DNA from: CAIVPM01 sp964477265
GTDB taxonomy: Bacteria; Bacteroidota; Bacteroidia; Chitinophagales; Chitinophagaceae
DNA length: 64,000 nucleotides
Direction of reading: 5' to 3'
NCBI GenBank assembly: GCA_964477265.1
Contig: CAYZDJ010000002.1
Location: 186,001-250,000, forward strand
Shown: positions 44,578-53,754 of the stretch, piece by piece
How the letters are laid out: each line of letters begins with the position of its first letter
Numbering within the stretch: the stretch's first letter is position 1
Made by a program: the position numbers and the translations under genes
Notes under the pieces: model-generated
The model's database searches: none
Told to the model about the DNA's origin: nothing
Seen by the model: only the letters and a program-made list of their open reading frames with translations

Positions 44578-45117
44578 TTACTGGCACACAAAAAAACTAA
44601 ACAATGTTGTGCCATAATTTCTCACAAAACTAAAACCAGCAAATTTTTCGTAACCATTGCGTGGTGTATGTTCCAGCACAAAAAAACCGCCTTGTGCAAT
44701 TAACTTTTTTTCTACAATTATTTTTGGCAATTCATCTATTGTTCCAAGTGCATAAGGAGGACCAGCAAAAATAAAATCAAACTGTTCGTTGCAGGTATTG
44801 AGGTAACTAAATACATCCATTTTCAACAGCTTTGTATTTTCTATCTTTAAGCTCTCAATATTATTTTTTATAAATGCAAACATGGCATTGTCCTTCTCAA
44901 TAATAGTTAAATCGCTTGCACCACGAGATGCTAGTTCATAACTAATACAGCCTGTGCCACCAAATAAATCAAGTGTTTTAATGTCATCAAAACTCATCCT
45001 GTTTTGCAAAATATTAAACAAGCCTTCTTTTGCAATATCTGTAGTTGGTCTTGTGTAAGGCATATTTTTAGGGGGATTAATCCTTCTGCCTCCTAAGCTT
45101 CCAGAGATAATTCTCAT
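44578..45117 (-). CDS. rsmD: 16S rRNA (guanine-966-N2)-methyltransferase RsmD
   Basis: A 179-residue Rossmann methyltransferase. The family opening MRIISGSLGGRRI, the PTTDIAKEGLFNIL helix (residues 28-41), SAM-binding LDLFGGTGCISYELASRGA (about 50-68) and the target-base motif AGPPYALG (about 118-125) are visible. The usual D/N-PPY has glycine in the first position here. The last 4 nt of DUF3822 overlap the start (ATGA type), so the two are translationally coupled, a common pair in this phylum. Confidence 0.92.
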   Translation of the reverse strand: MRIISGSLGGRRINPPKNMPYTRPTTDIAKEGLFNILQNRMSFDDIKTLDLFGGTGCISYELASRGASDLTIIEKDNAMFAFIKNNIESLKIENTKLLKMDVFSYLNTCNEQFDFIFAGPPYALGTIDELPKIIVEKKLIAQGGFFVLEHTPRNGYEKFAGFSFVRNYGTTLFSFFVCQ

Positions 45118-45947
45118 AAAGACAAATTATAGAATGGTGTGTAGTAATGTGCGTTGGCAACATTAAGATGTTCTTTAAAAATGCTTTGTGCATTGAGGGT
45201 TTCAAGAGATAACCTGCCAAAAACATTTTCCAGCAATTCAAAATGTTTGCCTTGTATATCAATCATTCCACTTACCTCAACAGGTGTGCTTTTTACGTTC
45301 AGTCCAAACTCTTGCACAATATTTAGCAAATAATAAATCACATCTTCGGCACTAGTGTAATTATAGCTTTGAACAAGCAGTAGCTTATTATTGCTTACCA
45401 CAACCACAACCATAAATTTGGCATAAAACTGCACCTTAATTATTTCCATTATCATGCTGTCGCTGCCTAATAAATTTTCAAGTATTTTGGTGTAAATATG
45501 TTTATAACCAAATAGCATAAAGTTGTTTGTTACAGCATCGTTCAATGTTAAAGGCACTCTGTAAATTGTAGCAGGCGTAGTTGGCATTTGTACCACTTCT
45601 GCCTCGCATTTAAAATTATTGCTATTGCCAAAAACCGCTGTTAAATAAGGTTCAATGCTTTCTTTGCTAAACTTGGCTTGTGGCACAATTAAGGCATCGG
45701 CAATGTTTATGTAAAAAGTGGTTTGGCTATAGTTTTGGGTAAGTATTTTACTGTAATTTTTTATAGCTGCAAAAATGCTTTGCCAATTTGTTTTTGTTGC
45801 ATCAATATCATATAGTTCAAACGCTTCAATGGCTTGAGGGGTTTTTGTAAGCAATGCAATATGATAGTTGCCAATTTCAGCAATTAATGTATTGGTAGCA
45901 GCAGTTTGGCCTTGATGCGTAGATATACTTAGTGTTTGAGTAACCAT
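45114..45947 (-). CDS. DUF3822 family protein
   Basis: A 277-residue protein with the DUF3822 architecture, an actin/ASKHA-like duplicated fold: N-terminal NTLIAEIGNYHIALL and the central FKCEAEVVQMPTTPATIYRVP, then LLLVQSYNYTSAEDVIYYLLNI (about 204-225). The function is unknown; the gene is almost always next to rsmD in Bacteroidota, suggesting a linked role in ribosome or RNA metabolism. A -7 element ends 4 nt before the ATG. Confidence 0.88.
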   Translation of the reverse strand: MVTQTLSISTHQGQTAATNTLIAEIGNYHIALLTKTPQAIEAFELYDIDATKTNWQSIFAAIKNYSKILTQNYSQTTFYINIADALIVPQAKFSKESIEPYLTAVFGNSNNFKCEAEVVQMPTTPATIYRVPLTLNDAVTNNFMLFGYKHIYTKILENLLGSDSMIMEIIKVQFYAKFMVVVVVSNNKLLLVQSYNYTSAEDVIYYLLNIVQEFGLNVKSTPVEVSGMIDIQGKHFELLENVFGRLSLETLNAQSIFKEHLNVANAHYYTPFYNLSL

Positions 45948-45951
45948 ATTT

Positions 45952-45959
45952 CAAAAGTA
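45952..45959 (-). promoter_or_regulatory. -7 element TACTTTTG of DUF3822-rsmD
   Basis: A perfect TAnnTTTG match with only AAAT between it and the ATG. Confidence 0.55.
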
Positions 45960-46154
45960 AGAGATTGTATAAAACCCACTAAAAAAATCTGTAAAGGGGT
46001 TTAATTAAACCGTTTAAAAACAAGTAACTCGGCTAAATTTTTTCTATATTAAATCATAAGAATTTGCCATGAAAGTCAAAAAATCAGCAAAATATTTAAT
46101 AGCTGTAGGCTACCACAAGTTCAATATTTACACACATTTTACAGCTATTTCCCC

Positions 46155-46162
46155 TACTTTTG
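46155..46162 (+). promoter_or_regulatory. -7 element TACTTTTG of rpsA
   Basis: A perfect match. The predicted transcript start near 46168 excludes the TTG at 46160 as start codon and leaves a leader of about 12-25 nt. Confidence 0.6.
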
Positions 46163-46180
46163 CAGCCCCAAATAAAAACA

Positions 46181-48124
46181 ATGGGATTTTTTATGAACAA
46201 TTTTTTTAAACAATTAAATGCAGATGCTCAGGAGAATACTGGTGCCAACGATTCAGTTGAAGCAACAGAAACTACTGCAACAACAAACACACCTGAGACA
46301 GTTGAAGCACCAGCAAAACCAGCTTATGTAGAGCCAGTTCAAACTGCTCACGACGATTTTGACTGGTCAGTTGATAAACGCAATATGGGCGTTTACAGCC
46401 AGGATGAAAAAGCTAAATACGAAAAAGTATATGAAGCAACTTTTGTAAACATCAACGATGGAGAAATCCTTAAAGGAGATGTGGTAGGTTTAACAAAAAC
46501 CGATGCCGTAATTAACATTGGGTTTAAAAGTGATGGATTGGTTTCTTTAAATGAGTTTAGAGATATGCCAAACGTTGCTATTGGCGACAGTGTTGAAGTT
46601 TTGGTTATTGAAAAAGAAGACAAAAACGGTCATCTTCATTTAAGCAGAAGACAAGCAAGATTACAACGTGCTTGGGAGCGTATTTTAGAAGTTAACAAAA
46701 CTGGCGAAGTAGTTACTGGTTATGTTACAAGCAAAACAAAAGGTGGTTTAATTGTAGATGTATTTGGTATGGAAACTTTCTTACCAGGTTCTCAAATTGA
46801 TGTTAAACCAGTTAGCGACTATGACCAATTTGTTGGTAAAACAATGGACTTTAAAGTTGTTAAAATAAACGAACAAATTAAAAATGCAGTAGTTTCTCAC
46901 AAAGCTTTAATTGAAAGTGATATTGAAGCACAACGTGCAGAGATTATGGGCAAATTAGAAAAAGGACAAATTTTAGAAGGTGTTGTTAAAAACATAACTG
47001 ACTTTGGTGCCTTTATGGATTTAGGTGGTTTAGATGGCTTATTATACATAACAGATATTTCATGGGGTAGAATTTCTCATCCAAGCGAAGTATTGAAAAT
47101 GGATCAGAAATTACAAGTTGTTGTATTAGATTTTGATGACGATAAAAAACGTATCAGCCTTGGTTTAAAACAATTAACTCCACATCCTTGGGATGTATTA
47201 CCAGAAAACCTTGTTGAAGGAAATACTGTAAAAGGTAAAGTTGTAAACATTGAAGATTACGGTAGTTTCTTAGAAATTTATCCAGGTGTTGAAGGTTTGG
47301 TACACGTAAGTGAAATTACATGGGCTAACACACCAATCAATGCGAAAGAGTTCTTTAAAATGGGTGCAGAGCACGAGGCTAAAATTGTTACTTTAGATAA
47401 AGATGCTCGTAAAATGAGCTTATCTATTAAGCAAATGACTAATGACCCATGGACTACAATTGAAGATAAATATGCAGAAGGAACAAAACATACAGGTGTT
47501 GTTAAAAACATTACTCCTTATGGTGTGTTTGTTGAATTGGAAACAGGAATTGGTGGTATGATTCATATCAGCGATTTAAGCTGGATGAAGAGGTTAAATC
47601 ACCCAGGAGAGTTTACTAAAGTTGGACAAGAAATTGAAACTATTATTTTATCTATCGATAAAGACAATAGAAAATTACAATTAGGTCACAAACAACTTGA
47701 AGAAGATCCTTGGAATAGCCTTGAAGATACATTTGGCATAGGTTCTAGGCACGAAGGTACAGTTGTTAAAAAAGATGATAGAGGTGCTTTGGTACAATTA
47801 GCTTATGGCTTAGAAGGATATGCTCCAGCACGTCATTTGTTTAAAGAAGATGGCAAACAAGTTACCGCTGAAGAAACAGCAGAATTTGTTGTGATTGAAT
47901 TTGATAGAAACGAAAAACGTATTTTATTAAGTCATACAAGAATCTGGGAACAAGTACAAGCTGAAGAAAAAGAAGTAGCTAAAAAAGAAGCAATTGCTGA
48001 AAAAGAGCAAACTTCAAAAGCTGTAAAAAACCTTCAGTCTAAAGTAGAAAAAACTACAATGGGTGAGTTAAGCGGATTGGCTGAATTGAAAGCTAAACTT
48101 GATGCTAACGAAGAAGAAAAATAG
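46181..48124 (+). CDS. rpsA: 30S ribosomal protein S1
   Basis: About 647 residues with six S1 (OB-fold) repeats. The first begins near FVNINDGEILKGDVVGLTKTDAVINIGFKSDG, and later ones with EKGQILEGVVKNITDFGAFMDLGGLDGLLYITDISW and EGTKHTGVVKNITPYGVFVELETGIGGMIHISDLSW. An acidic, low-complexity N-terminal extension (about 60 residues) and a C-terminal charged coiled-coil (KEVAKKEAIAEKEQ) frame the repeats. S1 brings mRNA to the 30S subunit, which matters in a phylum with little Shine-Dalgarno use. ATG 46193 is an alternative start. Confidence 0.95.
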   Translation: MGFFMNNFFKQLNADAQENTGANDSVEATETTATTNTPETVEAPAKPAYVEPVQTAHDDFDWSVDKRNMGVYSQDEKAKYEKVYEATFVNINDGEILKGDVVGLTKTDAVINIGFKSDGLVSLNEFRDMPNVAIGDSVEVLVIEKEDKNGHLHLSRRQARLQRAWERILEVNKTGEVVTGYVTSKTKGGLIVDVFGMETFLPGSQIDVKPVSDYDQFVGKTMDFKVVKINEQIKNAVVSHKALIESDIEAQRAEIMGKLEKGQILEGVVKNITDFGAFMDLGGLDGLLYITDISWGRISHPSEVLKMDQKLQVVVLDFDDDKKRISLGLKQLTPHPWDVLPENLVEGNTVKGKVVNIEDYGSFLEIYPGVEGLVHVSEITWANTPINAKEFFKMGAEHEAKIVTLDKDARKMSLSIKQMTNDPWTTIEDKYAEGTKHTGVVKNITPYGVFVELETGIGGMIHISDLSWMKRLNHPGEFTKVGQEIETIILSIDKDNRKLQLGHKQLEEDPWNSLEDTFGIGSRHEGTVVKKDDRGALVQLAYGLEGYAPARHLFKEDGKQVTAEETAEFVVIEFDRNEKRILLSHTRIWEQVQAEEKEVAKKEAIAEKEQTSKAVKNLQSKVEKTTMGELSGLAELKAKLDANEEEK

Positions 48125-48148
48125 TTTTATTTAGTTGACTAAAATATA

Positions 48149-48181
48149 ATAAGGCTGCATTTAATGCAGCCTTATTTTTTT
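48149..48181 (+). terminator. Terminator after rpsA
   Basis: ATAAGGCTGCAT (48149-48160) pairs perfectly with ATGCAGCCTTAT (48164-48175), followed by a T run. The T run overlaps the upstream part of the mfd promoter. Confidence 0.9.
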
Positions 48182-48199
48182 GCAAACAATATTCAAAAC

Positions 48200-48207
48200 T
48201 ATATTTG
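48200..48207 (+). promoter_or_regulatory. -7 element TATATTTG of mfd
   Basis: A perfect TAnnTTTG match 10 nt before the ATG, with TTG at 48180-48182 (17-nt spacing) at the end of the rpsA terminator. Confidence 0.55.
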
Positions 48208-48217
48208 CACCCTTGTT

Positions 48218-51200
48218 ATGAATTTGAGTGAATTGCAGGGAAAATTTTCTTCATCCCCCCACCTGAAAAATTTGGTGGAGCAGATTCATATTGCCCAGTC
48301 TCACACACATTTAAAAAACCTTAGTGGTAGTAGTGTAGAATTTATTATTACTGCTGTTTTTCAAAACCAAAACGCTGAAGGTTTAAATCATTTAATTGTT
48401 TTAAACGATGCCGAAGAAGCTGCATATTTTCATAACTCTTTAGAGAATCTTACACAAGCACTAGACCTTTTCTACTTTCCATCATCATTTAAAAATATCA
48501 GGAACTTTAAGTTGCTTAATAGCAGCAATGTGATGTTGAGAACAGAAATGCTAACAAAACTTTCGCAGGGTGGCAATAAGAAAATGATTGTTACTTATCC
48601 TGAAGCATTGTTTGAAAAAGTAGTGCTGCCAAAGACTTTAAGTGGCAATATCATTAGTATTAAAACCAACGATACAATTAATCTTGATGGCATAATGGAA
48701 TTATTTGTGATGTATGGTTTTGTAAGAACAGATTTTGTTTATGAACCTGGTCAGTTTGCCTTGCGTGGCGGCATTTTGGATATCTATAGTTTCGGTAATG
48801 AAAAGCCTTATCGTGTTGAGTTGTTTGGCAATGAAGTGGACAGCATAAGAATATTTGATCCAGAAACACAGTTGAGTGAAAGAAAGATTTTGCAGGTGTC
48901 TATCATTCCAAATGTTGAAACACAATTTGACAGTGGGGATAAAATTTCATTACTGGAATTTTTACCAGAGAATACAATTGTTTGGTTGAAAGATTGGGAA
49001 ATTATAAAAGAAAAAATTGAACTTCAAGAGGATGCGTTGGCGTTGTTTACAACGCAGTTAAAAGTTAATAGTGAAAAGTTAATAGTTGAAGAAACCGAAG
49101 ATGATTTCGACAACACAAAAATTTTAAAAGAAGTAAAGGTTGAAGATTTTGTTCCTGCCAATACAATTGAAAGACAAATTGGAAGTCGCACTATTGTTGA
49201 GTTTGGAAGCAAAAAACAATTTACAATTGATAATGTAAAATTGACAACGGATGAAAAAGAATTTTCAATTTTCAATTTTCAATTTTCAACTAAAAGTCAA
49301 CCTTCATTCAACAGAAACTTTGAAATGTTGATTAAGGACTTGAAAACACACGAAGAAAATGGTTACAGCATTTATTTGTTTGCCGATCAAGCCAAACAAT
49401 TAGAAAGGCTTTATACCATTTTTCAAGACTTAAAAGCAGAGATAAATTTTACACCAGTTCCAACTTCTATTCACGAAGGATTTATTGATGAAGCATTAAA
49501 AGTAGTTTGTTACACTGACCATCAAATCTTTCAACGTTACCATAAATATCGTGTTAAACAAGCGTTCAGTAAAAACAAAGCTCTTACGCTAAAAACCTTG
49601 CAGGACTTACAACCTGGCGATTTTGTAACACATATTGACCACGGTGTTGGTCGTTATTCTGGTTTGCAAAAATTGGAAGTAAATGGCAAGTTGCAAGAAG
49701 CTGTAAGGATTATTTATAAGGATAGTGATGTGTTGTATGTAAACATCAATTCACTGCATAAAATATCAAAGTTTACAGGTAAAGATGGCACACAACCCAA
49801 GATAAATAAATTGGGTAGTGATGTATGGAATAAACTAAAAGAAAAAACAAAAGCTAAGGTTAAAGAAGTTGCATTTGATTTAATTAAGCTATACGCTCAA
49901 CGTAAGGCACAGCAAGGTTTTCAGCATAGTGCAGATAATTATATGCAAATAGAACTGGAAGCCAGTTTTATGTATGAAGACACGCCAGATCAAGCTAAAG
50001 CTGTTGCAGATGTGAAGAAGGATATGGAGAGTGAAAGCCCTATGGATAGATTGGTTTGTGGCGATGTTGGTTTTGGTAAAACAGAAGTAGCTATACGTGC
50101 TGCATTTAAAACTTGTGTTGATGGCAAACAGGCTGCAATCCTTGTGCCTACTACAATTCTGGCTTATCAGCATTATCAAACTTTTAAAAAGCGTTTGAAG
50201 GATTTTCCTGTAACTGTTGATTATGTTAATCGCTTTAAATCATCAAAAGAAAAAAAGGAAACATTAGAAAAATTAGCACAAGGCAAGATTGATATTATTG
50301 TGGGCACACACGCCTTGCTGGGCAAAGACACCAAGTTTAAAAATTTGGGTTTGATGATTATTGATGAAGAGCAAAAATTTGGTGTTGGTCATAAAGAAAA
50401 ATTGAAGCTATTACGAACAAACGTTGATAGCTTAACGCTTACTGCAACGCCTATTCCAAGAACATTGCAGTTTAGTTTAATGGGTGCAAGAGATTTGAGT
50501 ATTATTAATACACCACCACCAAATCGTCAGCCTATACAAACTGAAGTTGCAGTGTTTAATACTGATTTTATTCGTGATGCTATTTACTATGAAACCAATC
50601 GTGGTGGGCAGGTTTTCTTTATTCATAACAGAGTGCAAGGATTAGCTGAAATGGCTGGTATCATTCAGTCACAGTGTCCTGACCTTTCTATTTCTTATGC
50701 ACATGGGCAAATGGAAGGTGACCAATTAGAAGAACGTATTTTGGATTTTATGGATAAGAAATACGATGTATTGATTTGTACAAACATTGTAGAAAGTGGC
50801 GTTGATATTCCTAACGTAAATACCATCATTGTCAATAATGCACATCATTTTGGATTGAGTGATTTGCATCAATTGCGTGGTCGTGTGGGACGAAGCAATA
50901 AGAAAGCATTTTGTTATTTGCTTGCACCACCAATGGGAACTTTGCCTGTTGATAGTAGAAAAAGATTACAAACATTAGAACAGTTTAGCGACCTTGGAAG
51001 TGGCTTCCAGATTGCAATGCGTGATTTGGACATTCGTGGTGCAGGCAATATGTTAGGTGGAGAGCAAAGTGGTTTTATGGCTGATATTGGTTTTGAAACC
51101 TACCAGAAAATTTTGAATGAAGCCATAAGAGAATTGAAACGTAAAAACTTTAAAGAACTGTTTAAAGATGAGATAAGTGAACAAGACGATTATGTTACAG

Positions 51201-51661
51201 ACTGCACTATTGATACAGATTTGGAGATACTCATTCCTGATAGTTATGTAGAAAGCATTACAGAAAGATTGAGTTTATATACACGCTTGGATAATTGTGA
51301 AAAAGAAGAAGAGTTGCAAGCTTTTCATACTGAAATGGTTGACAGATTTGGACCAATTCCAAGCGAAGTGGAAGATTTATTTACAACAGTTCGTTGTCGT
51401 TGGCAGGCTGTTAAATTAGGTTTTGAAAAAATGAGCCTGAAAGAAAACACAATGCGTTGCTACTTCATCAACAAAAACGACAGCCCCTATTTTGAAAGTA
51501 ATTTATTCAAATCTATTTTAGATTATCTGCAAACAGGCACCAACAAAGCACACCTGAAACAAGTAGCTAAAAACTTTTTATTGGTAGTAAATGATATTAA
51601 AGGAATGGAAGAAATGCTGAGGTTTTTAGATGGAATGGTGAAGGGAGTGATAAAGAATTAA
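48218..51661 (+). CDS. mfd: Transcription-repair coupling factor Mfd
   Basis: 1,147 residues. The UvrB-like N-terminal domain includes FVRTDFVYEPGQFALRGGILDIYSF (about 174-198). The RNA-polymerase-interacting domain starts near LQDLQPGDFVTHIDHGVGRYSGL (about 460-482). The helicase core has Walker A GDVGFGKTE (about 613-621), the DEEQ box IIDEEQKFGVGHKEKL, and motif VI QLRGRVGRS (about 886-894). The C-terminal TRCF domain follows. It removes stalled polymerase and recruits UvrA. Two runs of degenerate heptamers occur in frame (49056-49090 and 49262-49289), lengthening the linker at residues ~280-360. ATG 48218 is chosen because the -7 element at 48200 lies inside the longer frame. Confidence 0.95.
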   Translation: MNLSELQGKFSSSPHLKNLVEQIHIAQSHTHLKNLSGSSVEFIITAVFQNQNAEGLNHLIVLNDAEEAAYFHNSLENLTQALDLFYFPSSFKNIRNFKLLNSSNVMLRTEMLTKLSQGGNKKMIVTYPEALFEKVVLPKTLSGNIISIKTNDTINLDGIMELFVMYGFVRTDFVYEPGQFALRGGILDIYSFGNEKPYRVELFGNEVDSIRIFDPETQLSERKILQVSIIPNVETQFDSGDKISLLEFLPENTIVWLKDWEIIKEKIELQEDALALFTTQLKVNSEKLIVEETEDDFDNTKILKEVKVEDFVPANTIERQIGSRTIVEFGSKKQFTIDNVKLTTDEKEFSIFNFQFSTKSQPSFNRNFEMLIKDLKTHEENGYSIYLFADQAKQLERLYTIFQDLKAEINFTPVPTSIHEGFIDEALKVVCYTDHQIFQRYHKYRVKQAFSKNKALTLKTLQDLQPGDFVTHIDHGVGRYSGLQKLEVNGKLQEAVRIIYKDSDVLYVNINSLHKISKFTGKDGTQPKINKLGSDVWNKLKEKTKAKVKEVAFDLIKLYAQRKAQQGFQHSADNYMQIELEASFMYEDTPDQAKAVADVKKDMESESPMDRLVCGDVGFGKTEVAIRAAFKTCVDGKQAAILVPTTILAYQHYQTFKKRLKDFPVTVDYVNRFKSSKEKKETLEKLAQGKIDIIVGTHALLGKDTKFKNLGLMIIDEEQKFGVGHKEKLKLLRTNVDSLTLTATPIPRTLQFSLMGARDLSIINTPPPNRQPIQTEVAVFNTDFIRDAIYYETNRGGQVFFIHNRVQGLAEMAGIIQSQCPDLSISYAHGQMEGDQLEERILDFMDKKYDVLICTNIVESGVDIPNVNTIIVNNAHHFGLSDLHQLRGRVGRSNKKAFCYLLAPPMGTLPVDSRKRLQTLEQFSDLGSGFQIAMRDLDIRGAGNMLGGEQSGFMADIGFETYQKILNEAIRELKRKNFKELFKDEISEQDDYVTDCTIDTDLEILIPDSYVESITERLSLYTRLDNCEKEEELQAFHTEMVDRFGPIPSEVEDLFTTVRCRWQAVKLGFEKMSLKENTMRCYFINKNDSPYFESNLFKSILDYLQTGTNKAHLKQVAKNFLLVVNDIKGMEEMLRFLDGMVKGVIKN
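49056..49090 (+). repeat. In-frame degenerate heptamer array within mfd
   Basis: Five units: AGTTAAA, AGTTAAT, then AGTGAAA, AGTTAAT, and AGTTGAA. They encode the linker residues around KVNSEKLIVEE. Confidence 0.75.
49262..49289 (+). repeat. Perfect TTTTCAA x4 heptamer array within mfd
   Basis: Four identical TTTTCAA units, encoding the FSIFNFQFST region (about residues 349-358). Confidence 0.9.
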
Positions 51662-51669
51662 ACACTCAC

Positions 51670-52464
51670 CTACTTCAAAGCATCTATCAATCCCTTAATA
51701 TATACTTTATTCCTTTCAACTATAGAAGGCATATCCTCAATCTTGGATTTACGCACTGCTGTTGCTATTAACTTATAAGCTTCATTTGCTTCGTCAACAT
51801 TATAAAAGCAAGAATACCAGTCTGCCAACTCATTATTATAGGCCATTCTTGCACCATTGCCATAATGCATTTGAATTGGCGTAGCATACCAGCTATAAGT
51901 ATAAACATTAACATGGCTTTCTTCTAAAAACTCATAATAAGCCAATAAAAATTGCAGGTAATTTAATGTTCTCAATTTTATTTCCTGTTTCGATTCTGGT
52001 TTAATTGGTTTAATCCTCCAGGTATTCATCTCTTTACAAAAAGGGTCTTTATCCATCGATAAATCTGTGCCAATAGCTGCACTTTCGTAACGCTGCATCA
52101 TAGTTTTGCCATTCTGATTAATCATTTTTTTTATTGCGTAGCTGCCATCATACTTTTTCTCTATTTTAAATTGCTGGGCATAGTTACTGTCTTTAGAAGT
52201 AGTGGGATTTAGTGTAACTAGTTTTTTATTTTCATTCCAGTCCCATTTTCCATAAGCAAAAAAATTATATCCAAAATGGCTGTAAGTTCCATTTTCATAA
52301 AACCTTATTACCAGGCTTTCATTGCCACTAGAATCTGATGTATTAATATCTTTTTCTATTTTAAATATGGTTGCTGGCAAGCCTTTTCTGCGTCCTTTAT
52401 CATAAATATTGCAGGCTGATAATAAAATAGTAAATGCAAGAAAATAAAAGGTCGTTGTTTTCAT
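51670..52464 (-). CDS. Putative lipoprotein of unknown function
   Basis: 264 residues with a lipobox LLSAC (cysteine at about residue 18), so a lipid-anchored envelope protein. The N-terminal half is beta-rich and reads like a small lipocalin-like or 'copper-resistance/NlpE-like' sheet (ESLVIRFYENGTYSHFGYNFFAYGKWDWNENKKLVTL), a pattern seen in DUF4923-like stress lipoproteins; this is only a resemblance. The C-terminal half is helical (YLQFLLAYYEFLEES, EANEAYKLIATAVRK). No family is claimed. It converges with mfd, leaving only 8 nt. Confidence 0.6.
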   Translation of the reverse strand: MKTTTFYFLAFTILLSACNIYDKGRRKGLPATIFKIEKDINTSDSSGNESLVIRFYENGTYSHFGYNFFAYGKWDWNENKKLVTLNPTTSKDSNYAQQFKIEKKYDGSYAIKKMINQNGKTMMQRYESAAIGTDLSMDKDPFCKEMNTWRIKPIKPESKQEIKLRTLNYLQFLLAYYEFLEESHVNVYTYSWYATPIQMHYGNGARMAYNNELADWYSCFYNVDEANEAYKLIATAVRKSKIEDMPSIVERNKVYIKGLIDALK

Positions 52465-52651
52465 TATGCTTTAAGATTTGCCTTGTAAAGTAAATAGAAT
52501 TTTTATAAACAGAAATTTACAAAAATTAAAACCTGTTAGTTATAAGCCAATGCTTTTTAAAAATTAAGGTAGTTGCAGTGTTTTAAAATATTTTTAACTT
52601 TCAACTCTAACAAAAAAATATTTGATTTGCACAAATTTTATAAACAGATTA

Positions 52652-53674
52652 ATGAAATTCACGAAATATATACTGTCATTGGCTTTTATCATTTGTATAG
52701 CATCCTGCAAAAACAAAAAAAACATACCCGATGTAAGTAACATTAAAATTGACTTGCAACTACAACGTTTTGATAAAGATTTTTTTACTGCCGATACCAA
52801 TAACCTTTCAAAGGCATTTGATGATTTACACACTAAATATGAAAGCTTTTTTATTGATTATATTTTTCAGGTTTTAAGGCTCGATAAAAATCCTGCAAAC
52901 ACTATTCAGGAAGCAAAATTGTTTTTAGGCGATAGCATTTACCACCAGATTTATATAGATGCTGCTGCAAAATTTACTTCACTTGATAAGGCAAAAGATG
53001 AAATAACATTTGGGTTAAAGCTTACCAAATATTATTTCCCCAAGTATCAATTGCCCAATAAAATTATAACTTTTATAGGTCCAGTTGATGGTGTTGGCGT
53101 GGCACTCACAAGCAACAATGGCTTGGCAATTGGCTTGCAGGGTTTCATGGGTAAAGATTATTTTGCCTATCAAAATGGATATATAGCACAAACTTATCCT
53201 GCCTATAAAACAAGGCGATTTGAACCAGAATATATTGCTGCAAATTGTATTAAAAGTATTATTGATGAAATGTATATTGATGAAAGCAAAGGACGCCCAC
53301 TTATTGAACGAATGATTGAGACTGGCAGAAGACTGTATGTGCTTGACGCCTTGTTGCCAAATACTGAAGACTCAGTAAAGACAGGCTATACAGCAGAGCA
53401 ATTGAAAAGTTGCTATAAAAACGAGGATGTAATCTGGAGTTATTTTGTGCAAAAAAATTTGCTTTTTGAAAGGGAGCCAAGTTTAGTTTCTCCTTTTGTA
53501 ACTGATGGTCCCAAAACACAAGAAATAAGCGAAGTGGCACCAGGCAATATTGGTCAGTTTACAGGCTGGCAAATTGTAAAAAAATGGATGAGCAAAAACA
53601 GTAAGGCAACTTTGCAACAATTAATGACAACCCCGCTGATGACAATTTTTAATGAAGCCAATTATGCCCCATAA
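52652..53674 (+). CDS. gldB: Gliding motility lipoprotein GldB
   Basis: A 340-residue lipoprotein: signal sequence with lipobox CIASC (cysteine about residue 19), then the GldB body, including IDLQLQRFDKDFF (about 33-45), IGPVDGVGVALTSNNGLAIGLQGFMGKDY (about 142-170) and RPLIERMIETGRRLYVLDALLPNTEDSVKTGYT (about 219-251). GldB is required for gliding and T9SS function in Flavobacterium and is a widespread inner/outer envelope lipoprotein in this phylum. The longer frame to 52622 lacks a signal-sequence shape, so ATG 52652 is chosen. Confidence 0.93.
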   Translation: MKFTKYILSLAFIICIASCKNKKNIPDVSNIKIDLQLQRFDKDFFTADTNNLSKAFDDLHTKYESFFIDYIFQVLRLDKNPANTIQEAKLFLGDSIYHQIYIDAAAKFTSLDKAKDEITFGLKLTKYYFPKYQLPNKIITFIGPVDGVGVALTSNNGLAIGLQGFMGKDYFAYQNGYIAQTYPAYKTRRFEPEYIAANCIKSIIDEMYIDESKGRPLIERMIETGRRLYVLDALLPNTEDSVKTGYTAEQLKSCYKNEDVIWSYFVQKNLLFEREPSLVSPFVTDGPKTQEISEVAPGNIGQFTGWQIVKKWMSKNSKATLQQLMTTPLMTIFNEANYAP

Positions 53675-53710
53675 ATATTTTTGAATTGTGTTTTACGAGT
53701 AATAATGCAT

Positions 53711-53738
53711 CCTAATTCCTAATTCCTAATTACCCATA
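53711..53738. repeat. Heptamer array between gldB and pheS
   Basis: Three perfect CCTAATT units followed by a diverged one (ACCCATA), ending 4 nt before the pheS -7 element. Confidence 0.75.
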
Positions 53739-53742
53739 ACCC

Positions 53743-53750
53743 TATCTTCG
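53743..53750 (+). promoter_or_regulatory. -7 element TATCTTCG of pheS
   Basis: A TAnnTTTG variant with only CCAA between it and the ATG, the same octamer and spacing class as rsgA (59425). Confidence 0.5.
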
Positions 53751-53754
53751 CCAA

